Source of the DNA: an uncultured Stenotrophomonas sp.
GTDB lineage: Bacteria > Pseudomonadota > Gammaproteobacteria > Xanthomonadales > Xanthomonadaceae
NCBI GenBank assembly: GCA_900078405.1
Contig: FLTS01000001.1
Span: 1,636,626-1,700,625 of the forward strand
Direction: 5' to 3'
Length of the DNA: 64,000 bases
Shown here: in pieces, positions 1 to 7,653 of the stretch
How the letters are laid out: each line of letters opens with the position of its first letter
Numbering within the stretch: position 1 is the first letter of the stretch
The notes under the pieces: model-generated
What the model saw: only the letters and a program-made list of their open reading frames with translations
The model's database searches: none
What the model was told of the DNA's origin: nothing
Translations under genes and position numbers: made by a program

Positions 1-216
1 CCGCGCAGTCCGTTGCTGCGGGTCGCACTGGGCCTGCTGGGCCTGGCGATCCTCGCGGTGCTGGTGGTGGCCGGCGTGTTCGTCGGCGCGGCGATGATCC
101 TGATCGGGCTGGTGTGGAAACTGCTGGCCGCGCGCAAGGCCCGCAAGGCTCCCGGCAACGTGATGGACGGCGAATACCGGGTGGTGCGCAAGCCGGCGTT
201 GCCCGGCACGCACTGA
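1..216 (+). CDS. Small membrane protein, 5' end outside window
   Basis: The frame is open from the first base of the window, so the true start probably lies upstream; a TTG at 13 is the first possible internal start. The visible part has one strongly hydrophobic helix (residues about 5-37, rich in Leu, Val, Ala and Ile) followed by a basic segment (KLLAARKARKA) and a short polar tail. This fits a single-pass inner-membrane protein with a cytoplasmic positive flank. I do not recognise a family and assign no function. A REP-like inverted pair follows the stop codon directly. Confidence 0.5.
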   Translation, partial: PRSPLLRVALGLLGLAILAVLVVAGVFVGAAMILIGLVWKLLAARKARKAPGNVMDGEYRVVRKPALPGTH

Positions 217-217
217 G

Positions 218-289
218 GTAGTGCCGGCCGCTGGCCGGCAATCTCGCATCTCCCGACATCTCATGGTTGCCTGCAGCGGCTGGCGCTAC
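218..289. repeat. Inverted pair of GTAG-type REP elements
   Basis: The first unit (218-240) starts GTAGTGCCGGCC and folds on itself. The second (267-289) is its diverged reverse complement (GTAGCGCCAGCC on the minus strand). The GTAG head followed by a short GC-rich palindrome matches the REP elements described in Stenotrophomonas, which are mobilised by RAYT transposases. A single unit of the same family lies at 7618-7639. No RAYT gene is present in the window. Confidence 0.7.
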
Positions 290-499
290 CGGATGCGTCT
301 GGAGGAAAGCCCCTGAGTCAGGGGACGGCCGCGAAGCGGCGGGGGTATGGAGGATGACAAACGGGGCCCGCGGTTTGCAGCGCAAACCGTGCGGCGTCAG
401 CGCGAATGCGATGGCGCGTTGCCGGCCAGCAGCGGGCACTACCTGAGCGGCTCGATGGTCCGGCATCATGGCGTCTGCCCATCGTTTCCCGGACGAACC

Positions 500-1207
500 A
501 TGACCGACCTGATCCCCGCCCCGCCCGTGCCGCGCATCCCGGTGGCCGGCGGCGGCACCTTCCCGGTGCGCCGCATCTACTGCGTGGGCCGCAACTTCGC
601 CGACCATGCGCGCGAGATGGGCGCCAGCGCCCCGGCCTCGGCGGCCGAGCGCGGCCAGCCGATGTTCTTCATGAAGCCGGCCGACGCCATCGTCATCGAC
701 GGCGTGGCAGTCCCCTACCCGTCCGCCACGTCCGAGCTGCACCACGAGGTCGAGCTGGTGGTCGCGCTGGGCAAGGATGCGCCGGCCGGCGTGCTGCCGG
801 TCGATGAAGCCATGCCGCTGGTGCTGGCCTGCGGCGTCGGCCTGGACCTGACCCGCCGCGACCTGCAGGCCGCGGCCAAGGCCAAGGGCGGGCCGTGGGA
901 CGTCGCCAAGGGCTTCGACCATTCCGCGCCGGTCGGCGAGCTGGTGCCGATCGCGCAGGCGGGCGAGCTGGCGCCGCTGGAACTGTCGCTGGAGGTCAAC
1001 GGCGAGCTGCGCCAGCGCTCCACCCTCGACAACCTGATCTGGAACGTGCCGGAAATCCTGCACGAGCTGTCGAAACTCTACGCGCTGCGCGCCGGCGACC
1101 TGGTGTTCATGGGCACACCCGCCGGCGTGGCCGCGCTGCGGCCGGGCGACCGTTTCAGCGCGCGCCTGGGCGACGTGGCCCGCTGCGATGGCGTGATCGC
1201 CGGATGA
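500..1207 (+). CDS. Fumarylacetoacetate hydrolase (FAH) family protein
   Basis: This 235-residue protein has the FAH fold features: the RRIYCVGRNFADHA opening, the HHEVELVVALGK segment carrying an acidic metal ligand, the KGFDHSAPVGEL stretch, and the closing GDLVFMGTPAGVAAL motif. Members hydrolyse or decarboxylate small diketo acids (fumarylpyruvate, acylpyruvates, HHDD-type substrates) with a divalent metal; the substrate cannot be read from sequence. ATG 500 is chosen because the frame upstream to 347 has no family character and the conserved domain begins soon after. The gene stands alone ahead of mscL, so context does not help. Confidence 0.85.
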   Translation: MTDLIPAPPVPRIPVAGGGTFPVRRIYCVGRNFADHAREMGASAPASAAERGQPMFFMKPADAIVIDGVAVPYPSATSELHHEVELVVALGKDAPAGVLPVDEAMPLVLACGVGLDLTRRDLQAAAKAKGGPWDVAKGFDHSAPVGELVPIAQAGELAPLELSLEVNGELRQRSTLDNLIWNVPEILHELSKLYALRAGDLVFMGTPAGVAALRPGDRFSARLGDVARCDGVIAG

Positions 1208-1264
1208 ACCACGCCGGGGTAGTCTGTGCCGGCTCCCCTTCATGCATGCCTACAGGAGAAACAC

Positions 1265-1678
1265 ATGGGAATGATTGCTGAGTTCAAGGAATTCGCGATG
1301 CGTGGCAACGTCATCGACCTGGCGGTCGGCGTCGTGATCGGCGGCGCGTTCGGCAAGATCGTCAGCTCGCTGGTGGACAAGGTGATCATGCCGCCGATCG
1401 GCTGGCTGATCGGCAACGTCGACTTCTCCGACCTGGCCTGGACGCTGGCCCCGGCCAAGGTGGCCGCCGACGGCAGCGAGATCCCGGCGGTGGTGATCGG
1501 CTACGGCGATTTCATCAACACCCTGATCCAGTTCGTCATCGTCGCCTTCGCCATCTTCATGCTGGTCAAGGTGGTCAACAAACTCTCGCGCAGGAAGGAA
1601 GAAGCCCCCGCCGCACCGGCCGAGCCGAGCGAGGAAGTGCTGCTGCTGCGCGAGATCCGCGACAACCTGAAGAAGTGA
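1265..1678 (+). CDS. mscL: Large-conductance mechanosensitive channel MscL
   Basis: At 137 residues it has the usual MscL length. The amphipathic N-terminal helix ([15 protein letters not shown]) leads into TM1 ([18 protein letters not shown]), a periplasmic loop, TM2 (about residues 80-105) and a charged cytoplasmic helix ([12 protein letters not shown]). The channel opens under membrane tension to release solutes during hypo-osmotic shock and works as a homopentamer in the inner membrane. ATG 1265 has a clear AGGAG ribosome site at proper spacing; an upstream in-frame start at 1226 would add 13 residues before the conserved N-terminus and is rejected. Confidence 0.97.
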   Translation: MGMIAEFKEFAMRGNVIDLAVGVVIGGAFGKIVSSLVDKVIMPPIGWLIGNVDFSDLAWTLAPAKVAADGSEIPAVVIGYGDFINTLIQFVIVAFAIFMLVKVVNKLSRRKEEAPAAPAEPSEEVLLLREIRDNLKK

Positions 1679-1722
1679 CCATCCGCATGGACGCACCGTT
1701 CGCTGTCCAGCTCTAGCAGCGA

Positions 1723-1786
1723 GTAGGCCGGGATTACACCCCCAGCGCCTTCTGATTCAGGACGTCGGGGGCGTAGCCCCGACCTG
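1723..1786. repeat. Intergenic TAGGCCGGGATTAC-type repeat
   Basis: The segment begins GTAGGCCGGGATTACACCCC and ends with a GTCGGGGGCGTAGCCCCGAC hairpin. A related copy (TAGGCCGGGGTTACATCCCC) is at 11964-12050. Both lie in intergenic DNA, which suggests a dispersed non-coding repeat family. Confidence 0.5.
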
Positions 1787-1870
1787 CCGCGCACCGGCGG
1801 TGACCTCCAGCACGGTTCCACCGAAAGCCGCTGGCGTATGCTCGCGGCTTTCCCGTTCATGGAGCCCAGC

Positions 1871-3286
1871 ATGCGCCGTCTTGCCTTCGCCATCGCCGCC
1901 GTGCTCGCCTGCGCCAACGTGCAGGCCGCGCCTACCCGCATTCCCGAGCAGGCACTGGCACAGGCGGCGCAGCTGCGCGAGCAGGCGCTGGCCGACGACA
2001 CCGGCTGGAAGGTGGTCGAAGCGCTGACCACCGAGGTCGGCCCGCGCCTGGCCGGCAGCGAGGCCGACGCGCGCGCGGTGGAATGGGCCAAGGCGCGGTT
2101 CAAGGCACTGGGCTTCGACAAGGTGTGGACCGAACCGGTCACCTTCCCCAAGTGGGAGCGACGCAGCGAGCAGGCACACGTGCTGGGCGCGCATGCGCAG
2201 CCGTTGTCCATCACCGCGCTGGGTGGCAGCCCCGGTGGCAGCGCCGAGGGCGAGGTCGTGCGTTTCGACAGCCTCGACGCCCTGAAGGCCGCGCCGGCAG
2301 GTTCGCTGGCCGGCAAGATCGCCTTCATCGACTACCAGATGACCCGCAGCCGCAACGGCATGGACTACGGCATCGGCGGCACCATCCGCAGCCAGGGGCC
2401 TTCCGAGGCGATCCGCAAGGGTGCGGTGGGCTACATCATGCGCTCGGCCGGCACCGATTCGCACCGCGTGCCGCATACCGGCATCACCCATTTCGACGAC
2501 GGCCTGACGCCGGTGCCGTCGGCGGCGCTGTCGATGCCCGACGCCGACCAGTTGGCGCGACTGGTCGCGCGCGGCCCGGTCCGCATCCGCATGGCACTGG
2601 ATTGCGGCTGGGACGGCAGCTACACCTCGCAGAATGTCATCGGCGAGATCACCGGCCGCGAATTGCCGCAGGAAGTGGTGGTGATCGGCGGCCACCTCGA
2701 CTCGTGGGACCTGGGTACCGGCGCGATCGACGATGCCGCCGGCGTCGGCATCACGATGGCCGCCGGCCACCTGATCGGCCAGCTCGAGCAGGCGCCCAAA
2801 CGCACCATCCGGGTGATCGCCTTCGCCAACGAGGAGCAGGGCCTGCATGGCGGCTTCGCCTATGCCGCCGCGCGGGCGAAGGCCGGGGAGATCCCGTTGC
2901 AGCACATCGGCGCGGAAAGCGATTTCGGTGCCGGCCGCATCTACGCCTTCAACACCGGCTCGGGCAACCCCGACGGCTCGCGCGAGGCCACCGCGCAGAT
3001 CGCCGAAGCACTGGCGCCGCTGGGCATCGCGTACCGTCCGGACGAGGGCGGGCCGGGGCCGGACATCATTCCGCTGGCGTCCAAGGGTGGCGCATGGGCG
3101 TGGCTGGCGCAGGACGGCACCGACTATTTCGACCTGCACCACACCGCCGACGACACGCTGGACAAGATCGACCCGAAGGCACTGGCGCAGAATGTGGCCG
3201 CCTACACCGTGTTCGCCTACCTGGCCGCCGAGGCCGAGGGCGGCTTCGGCAGCGAGGCGAAGGACGTGGTGCCGCCGCAGGAATGA
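1871..3286 (+). CDS. Secreted M28-family zinc peptidase, carboxypeptidase Q-like
   Basis: The 471-residue protein opens with a signal peptide (MRRLAFAIAAVLACANVQA, cleavage before APT). The M28 zinc site is visible: H275 and D277 in GGHLDSWDLGTGAIDD, bridging D287, E321/E322 in FANEEQG, and a late HHTADDTLDKID histidine. A protease-associated-type insert lies between about residues 120 and 240. The architecture resembles plasma glutamate carboxypeptidase (CPQ), an exopeptidase on dipeptides or short peptides, so a periplasmic or extracellular peptide-scavenging role is likely. ATG 1871 has GGAG six bases upstream; ATG 1859 is possible but lies outside the signal peptide. Confidence 0.88.
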   Translation: MRRLAFAIAAVLACANVQAAPTRIPEQALAQAAQLREQALADDTGWKVVEALTTEVGPRLAGSEADARAVEWAKARFKALGFDKVWTEPVTFPKWERRSEQAHVLGAHAQPLSITALGGSPGGSAEGEVVRFDSLDALKAAPAGSLAGKIAFIDYQMTRSRNGMDYGIGGTIRSQGPSEAIRKGAVGYIMRSAGTDSHRVPHTGITHFDDGLTPVPSAALSMPDADQLARLVARGPVRIRMALDCGWDGSYTSQNVIGEITGRELPQEVVVIGGHLDSWDLGTGAIDDAAGVGITMAAGHLIGQLEQAPKRTIRVIAFANEEQGLHGGFAYAAARAKAGEIPLQHIGAESDFGAGRIYAFNTGSGNPDGSREATAQIAEALAPLGIAYRPDEGGPGPDIIPLASKGGAWAWLAQDGTDYFDLHHTADDTLDKIDPKALAQNVAAYTVFAYLAAEAEGGFGSEAKDVVPPQE

Positions 3287-3294
3287 TGAAGCAA

Positions 3295-3386
3295 GGAGTG
3301 AGTGAAGAGGAGTGAGGAGTGAGAAGAGGCAGAAGCAAAAGCGGAGTTCCCGCTTTTCTCACTCATCACTCCTCTTCACTCACTCC
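3295..3386. repeat. Long purine-rich hairpin, GAGTGA type, copy 1
   Basis: Arms 3295-3325 and 3356-3386 are 31 nt each and complementary except at one position. A smaller AAAAGCGG/CCGCTTTT stem sits in the loop. One arm is almost pure purine, built from GGAGTGA and AGAGG units. Related, more decayed hairpins lie at 19542-19640 and 22346-22441. It could act as a terminator for the M28 peptidase gene or as a dispersed repeat. Confidence 0.7.
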
Positions 3387-3430
3387 TCCCCTCTTACAAT
3401 GCGGCCATCGCATAGCAAGGCAGTCGTTTC

Positions 3431-5068
3431 ATGTCCCGATCCCTTCGCATCGCCCTGGCGCAGCTCGACTTCCCGGTCGGCGACGTTGCCGGCAACAGCG
3501 CGCGCATCATCGAATCGATACAGGTCGCACGCGACGAATACGGTGCCGACGTGGTGCTGTTCCCCGAACTGGCGATCAGCGGCTACCCGCCTGAAGACCT
3601 GCTGCTGCGCCCGGCCTTCCTGCGCGACTGCGAACAGGCGCTGGCGCGCATCGCCGCGCAGGCACGGGGCATCGTCGCCGTGGTCGGCTGGCCGCAGGAT
3701 GCCGGCGCGGTGGTCTACAACGCCGCCAGCGTGCTGCGCGACGGCGTCATCGCCGCCACCTACCGCAAGCGCGAGCTGCCCAACTACGCGGTGTTCGACG
3801 AGCGCCGCTATTTCGACGTCGATCCGGATGGCGGCGACTGCGTGTTCGAGGTTGCCGGGGTGAAACTCGGGCTGCTGGTCTGCGAAGACCTGTGGTTCGC
3901 CGAGCCGCTGGCCGCCACCGTCGCCGCAGGCGCCGAGTTGGTGCTGGTGGCCAATGCCTCGCCCTACGAGCGCGGCAAACATGCCCAGCGCGACGCACTG
4001 CTGGCCGAGCGCAGCCGCGACGGCGGCGTCGGCATCGCCTATGTCAACAACGTCGGCGGGCAGGACGCACTGGTGTTCGACGGCTCGTCAGTGGTCGCCG
4101 ACGGCGACGGCACGGTGCACCCGGCGGCGGTGGCGTTCGCCGAGGAAATGCTGGTGGTCGAATACGATGCCGATGCGCGCGCGTTCACCCCGCTGCGCTG
4201 GATCGACGACGGCGACGAGAGCATGGACGCGCTGGCCTGGCGCGCGGTGACCCGCGGCATCACCGACTACTGCCGCAAGAACGGTTTCGGCAAGGTCTGG
4301 CTGGGGCTGTCCGGCGGCATCGACTCGGCGCTGGTGCTGGCGATGGCGGTCGACGCGCTGGGCGCGGACAACGTCACCGCCGTCGCCCTGCCCTCGCGCT
4401 ACACCGCCGGCCTGTCCAACGACCTAGCTGCCGAGCAGTGCCGCGCCCTGGGCGTGAAGCTGGAAACGGTACCAATCGAGCCGGCGTTCCAGGGGCTGAT
4501 GCAGTCGCTGTCGGCGCTGTTCGACGGCCAGACCGCCGACGTCACCGAGGAGAACCTGCAATCGCGCAGCCGCGGCGTGATCCTGATGGCGCTGTCCAAC
4601 AAGTTCGGCGGGCTGCTGCTGACCACCGGCAACAAGAGCGAGTACGCGGTCGGCTACGCCACCATCTACGGCGACATGTGCGGCGGCTACGCGCCGCTCA
4701 AGGACCTGTACAAGACCGAGGTCTACGGGTTGGCCAAGTGGCGCAACACGGTGGGCGGCGCGCCGGTGATCCCGCCGGCGGTGATCGCGCGCGCGCCGTC
4801 GGCCGAACTGCGCGAGAACCAGACCGATCAGGATTCGCTGCCGGCCTACGACGTGCTCGACGGCATCCTCTACCGGTACGTCGACCAGGAACAGTCGCGC
4901 GAGGACATCGTCGCCGCCGGCTATGCACCGGAGGTCGTGGACCGGGTGCTGCGGCTGGTGCGCACCAGCGAGTGGAAGCGCCATCAGGCCGCACCGGGGC
5001 CGAAGGTGTCGCGGCGTGCGTTCGGGCGCGAACGGCGTTACCCGATCAGCAATGGCTACCGCGGATAA
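3431..5068 (+). CDS. nadE: Glutamine-dependent NAD+ synthetase
   Basis: This 545-residue two-domain enzyme makes NAD from nicotinic acid adenine dinucleotide, using ammonia from glutamine. The N-terminal nitrilase-like glutaminase carries the Glu-Lys-Cys triad: E46 (LFPELAISGYPPED), K113 (YRKRELPNY) and C151 (GLLVCEDLWF). The C-terminal synthetase has the ATP-pyrophosphatase loop LSGGIDSALVLAMA near residue 290, then the TTGNKSEYAVGYATIYGDM region. Length and domain order match the bacterial glutamine-dependent class rather than short ammonia-only NadE. It is monocistronic between two hairpin repeats. Confidence 0.96.
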   Translation: MSRSLRIALAQLDFPVGDVAGNSARIIESIQVARDEYGADVVLFPELAISGYPPEDLLLRPAFLRDCEQALARIAAQARGIVAVVGWPQDAGAVVYNAASVLRDGVIAATYRKRELPNYAVFDERRYFDVDPDGGDCVFEVAGVKLGLLVCEDLWFAEPLAATVAAGAELVLVANASPYERGKHAQRDALLAERSRDGGVGIAYVNNVGGQDALVFDGSSVVADGDGTVHPAAVAFAEEMLVVEYDADARAFTPLRWIDDGDESMDALAWRAVTRGITDYCRKNGFGKVWLGLSGGIDSALVLAMAVDALGADNVTAVALPSRYTAGLSNDLAAEQCRALGVKLETVPIEPAFQGLMQSLSALFDGQTADVTEENLQSRSRGVILMALSNKFGGLLLTTGNKSEYAVGYATIYGDMCGGYAPLKDLYKTEVYGLAKWRNTVGGAPVIPPAVIARAPSAELRENQTDQDSLPAYDVLDGILYRYVDQEQSREDIVAAGYAPEVVDRVLRLVRTSEWKRHQAAPGPKVSRRAFGRERRYPISNGYRG

Positions 5069-5079
5069 GCCGGTCCCCC

Positions 5080-5150
5080 TGTAGGAGCGACGCAAGTCGC
5101 GACCGGAGCTTTAACGGGAAGACCGGGTCGCGACTTGCGTCGCTCCTACA
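5080..5150. repeat. Perfect 25-bp-arm hairpin repeat after nadE
   Basis: Arms 5080-5104 and 5126-5150 are exact reverse complements (25 bp) around a 21-nt loop. The arm begins TGTAGGAGCGACGCAAGTCG. It lies between convergent nadE and the methyltransferase gene, so it may act as a two-way terminator. A decayed relative lies at 16992-17061. Confidence 0.75.
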
Positions 5151-5172
5151 GGATGGGTGCCAGCGATGGAGT

Positions 5173-6003
5173 TCAACGGCGGTTGCGCCAGCCCGACAGG
5201 AACACCGCGGTGGCTGCGGCCACGTTCAGGCTTTCCACCGCGCCGGTGCCGGGAATCGACAGGCGCAGGTCGCAGTGCTGGGCCAGCGTGCGGTCCATGC
5301 CCTCGCCCTCCGCGCCCATCACGTAGGCCATGCGCGCCGGCAGCGGCGTGGCGAACAGGTCGTCACCGCCCTCGACCAGCGTGGCGGCCAGCGCGAAACC
5401 GGCCTCGCGCAGTTGCGCCTGTGCCTGCGGCAACAGCGGCAGGCGCACCAGCGGCACGTGCTCGGCGCCGCCTTCGGCCACGCGCGCGGCGGCGCCGGAC
5501 AGGCTCAGCGTGGACTCTGCCGGCAGCAGGATGCCGGCCACGCCGAAATGCGCGGCCGAGCGCAGGATCGCGCCGAAGTTGTGCGGGTTGCCGACGCCGT
5601 CCAGCCACAGCGCCAGCGCCGGGCCCTCGCCCAGCGTGGCCAGCCACGCCGCCAGCGACAGCGGCTCGGTGCGCAGCACGTCGGCCACCACGCCTTCATG
5701 GTGGGTGGTGGCGGCGAGCTTGTTGAGGTCGCCCTCGCCGACCACGCGATAACCGACGCGGTTGGCCACGCACCACTTGAGCATCGGCTGCAGGCGCGGG
5801 ATCAGCGCTTCGGCCAGGTACAGCTTGCGCAGCGCCTGCGGGCGCCGGGCGAACATCGCCCGCACCGCATTGACGCCGTACAGGCGCAGCTCGTCGCTGC
5901 CGCGCACCGGCACGGCCGCAGCCGGCGGCGTGCCGGAGGCGCCCTGCGGTGTGGCGCGCGGCGGGCGCGCGGACGGGCGCCGGTTGTTCCAGGGGTTATT
6001 CAC
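5173..6003 (-). CDS. TrmH/SpoU-family RNA 2'-O-methyltransferase
   Basis: The 276-residue SPOUT-class protein methylates ribose 2'-OH groups in rRNA or tRNA using SAM bound in a trefoil knot. All three motifs are present: LDGVGNPHNFGAILRSAAHF (motif 1), VMGAEGEGM (motif 2) and LSIPGTGAVESLNVAAATAV (motif 3). An N-terminal substrate-binding domain (LRLYGVNAVRAMFARR) resembles RlmB, which targets 23S rRNA G2251. GTG 6003 is chosen because it overlaps the upstream symporter stop by 8 bases (GTGAATAA), implying translational coupling. A basic, proline-rich N-terminal extension precedes the domain. RlmB itself is possible but not proven. Confidence 0.88.
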   Translation of the reverse strand: MNNPWNNRRPSARPPRATPQGASGTPPAAAVPVRGSDELRLYGVNAVRAMFARRPQALRKLYLAEALIPRLQPMLKWCVANRVGYRVVGEGDLNKLAATTHHEGVVADVLRTEPLSLAAWLATLGEGPALALWLDGVGNPHNFGAILRSAAHFGVAGILLPAESTLSLSGAAARVAEGGAEHVPLVRLPLLPQAQAQLREAGFALAATLVEGGDDLFATPLPARMAYVMGAEGEGMDRTLAQHCDLRLSIPGTGAVESLNVAAATAVFLSGWRNRR

Positions 6004-7516
6004 CGCGCGCCGCCTCGCGCTTGCGCTCGATCCAGTAGTCCGCGTTGCGGATGCCCACCGCGTCCGGGTCGAACACCGGGTCCAGGCCCTGCTTCTTCTG
6101 CCGCTCGTAATCACGCAGCGCCAGCATCGCCGGCTTCTGCAGGATGAAGATCGCGATGACGTTCAGCCACGCCATCAGGCCGACGCCGATGTCACCCAGC
6201 GCCCATGCCATCCTGGCGTTGTGGAAGGCACCGAACACCACCATGCCGATGATGCCCAGCCGCAGCAGCAGGGTCGCCAGCGGATGGGTGCGGCGGGTAC
6301 CGGCGATGTAGGTCAGGTTGGTTTCGGCCATGTAGTAGTAGGCCATGATCGTGGTGAAGGCGAAGAAGAACAGCGCCAGTGCGACGAAGCCCGCGCCCCA
6401 GCCCGGCAGCACCGACTCCACCGCCGCCTGGGTGTACTGCGCACCGTCGGAGGGCTGCAGGCCCGGCACGCCGGAGACGATGGCTTCCAGCGTCTCCTTG
6501 CCGCCGTCCCGGACCACCCGGAAGGTGTTGTACATGCCGGTGGACAACACCAGGAACGCGGTGGACGTGCACACCAGCATGGTGTCGAAGTAGATTGCGA
6601 AGGCCTGCACGTAGCCCTGCTTGGCCGGGTGCGAAACCTCGGCCGCGGCGGCCGCGTGCGGGCCGGTGCCCTGGCCGGCCTCGTTGGCGTAGACGCCGCG
6701 CTTGACGCCCCAGGCGATGGCCTGGCCGATGATCGCGCCGAACGCGGCATGCGCGCCGAAGGCGCTGGAGAAGATGTCGGAGAACATCTTCGGCACCTTG
6801 TCGGCGTTGAGCACCATCACCGTGACCGCCATCAGGATGAAGGCCAGCGCCATGAACGGCACCACCACCTCGGCGAAGGTGGCGATGCGCTTGATCCCGC
6901 CGAAGATGATCGCCCCCAGCAGCAGCGCCACGGCGATGCCCACCCACAACTTGAACATCCCGGCGCCGCCGACCGCGGCGCAACCGTCGGTACCGCACAA
7001 CACGTTGGCCGCGCTGTCGGCGATGGCATTGGCCTGCACGCCCGGCATCAGGAAGCCGGCGGCGATGATCGTGGCGACGGCGAAGGCGATGGCGTACCAC
7101 TTCTGGCCCATCGCCTTCTCGATGTAATAGGCCGGGCCGCCGCGGTAGCGGCCCTCGGCGTCCTTGACCTTGTAGATCTGCGCCAGCGTGCACTCCACGT
7201 AGGAGGTGGCCGCGCCGAGGAAGCCCATCACCCACATCCAGAAGATCGCACCGGGGCCGCCATAGGCGATGGCGGTGGCCACGCCGGCGATGTTGCCGAT
7301 GCCCATGCGCCCGGCCATCGACACGGCCAGTGCCTGGAACGAGGACACACCGGCGTCGGATTTCTCGCCCTTCACGGTGAGCCGGCACATCTCGGCGAAG
7401 CCGCGCACCTGCATGAAGCGCGTGCGCAGGCTGAACCACAGTGCCGCGCCCAGGCACATGAAGATGAGCGCATTGCTCCAGATGATGTCGTTGACGAACT
7501 GGACGATGGATTCCAC
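5996..7516 (-). CDS. Sodium:alanine symporter family (AGCS) transporter
   Basis: The 506-residue polytopic inner-membrane protein couples uptake of alanine or glycine to sodium. Family signatures include GFAEMCRLTVKGEKSDAGVS, SFQALAVSMAGRMGIGNIAG and GVYANEAGQGTGPHAAAA. About eleven hydrophobic segments can be counted. GTG 7516 is preferred because GGGGAG lies just upstream and the AGCS N-terminus (ESIVQFVNDIIW) follows; the frame beyond it has no family similarity. It overlaps the downstream methyltransferase gene. Confidence 0.92.
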   Translation of the reverse strand: MESIVQFVNDIIWSNALIFMCLGAALWFSLRTRFMQVRGFAEMCRLTVKGEKSDAGVSSFQALAVSMAGRMGIGNIAGVATAIAYGGPGAIFWMWVMGFLGAATSYVECTLAQIYKVKDAEGRYRGGPAYYIEKAMGQKWYAIAFAVATIIAAGFLMPGVQANAIADSAANVLCGTDGCAAVGGAGMFKLWVGIAVALLLGAIIFGGIKRIATFAEVVVPFMALAFILMAVTVMVLNADKVPKMFSDIFSSAFGAHAAFGAIIGQAIAWGVKRGVYANEAGQGTGPHAAAAAEVSHPAKQGYVQAFAIYFDTMLVCTSTAFLVLSTGMYNTFRVVRDGGKETLEAIVSGVPGLQPSDGAQYTQAAVESVLPGWGAGFVALALFFFAFTTIMAYYYMAETNLTYIAGTRRTHPLATLLLRLGIIGMVVFGAFHNARMAWALGDIGVGLMAWLNVIAIFILQKPAMLALRDYERQKKQGLDPVFDPDAVGIRNADYWIERKREAARGE

Positions 7517-7617
7517 AGGATCTCCCCGGATGGCTGAAGGTGGCGGTTGCCGCTTCAGGAAGCGGCGATTTTTCCACGATTCAGCATGGACGTGCACGAA
7601 AAAACGGATACCGGCGA

Positions 7618-7639
7618 GCCGGCCGGCGGCCGGCACTAC
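7618..7639 (-). repeat. Single GTAG-type REP element
   Basis: On the minus strand this reads GTAGTGCCGGCCGCCGGCC, close to the unit at 218-240. It lies between the RND permease stop and the symporter start. Confidence 0.6.
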
Positions 7640-7653
7640 CAGGTGGCGGGCAC

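Noticed and set aside
371..389. CGGTTTGC/GCAAACCG hairpin upstream of the FAH gene as a riboswitch or attenuator
   Set aside because: A single short stem without other conserved elements, T-run or leader peptide; it could be chance in GC-rich DNA.
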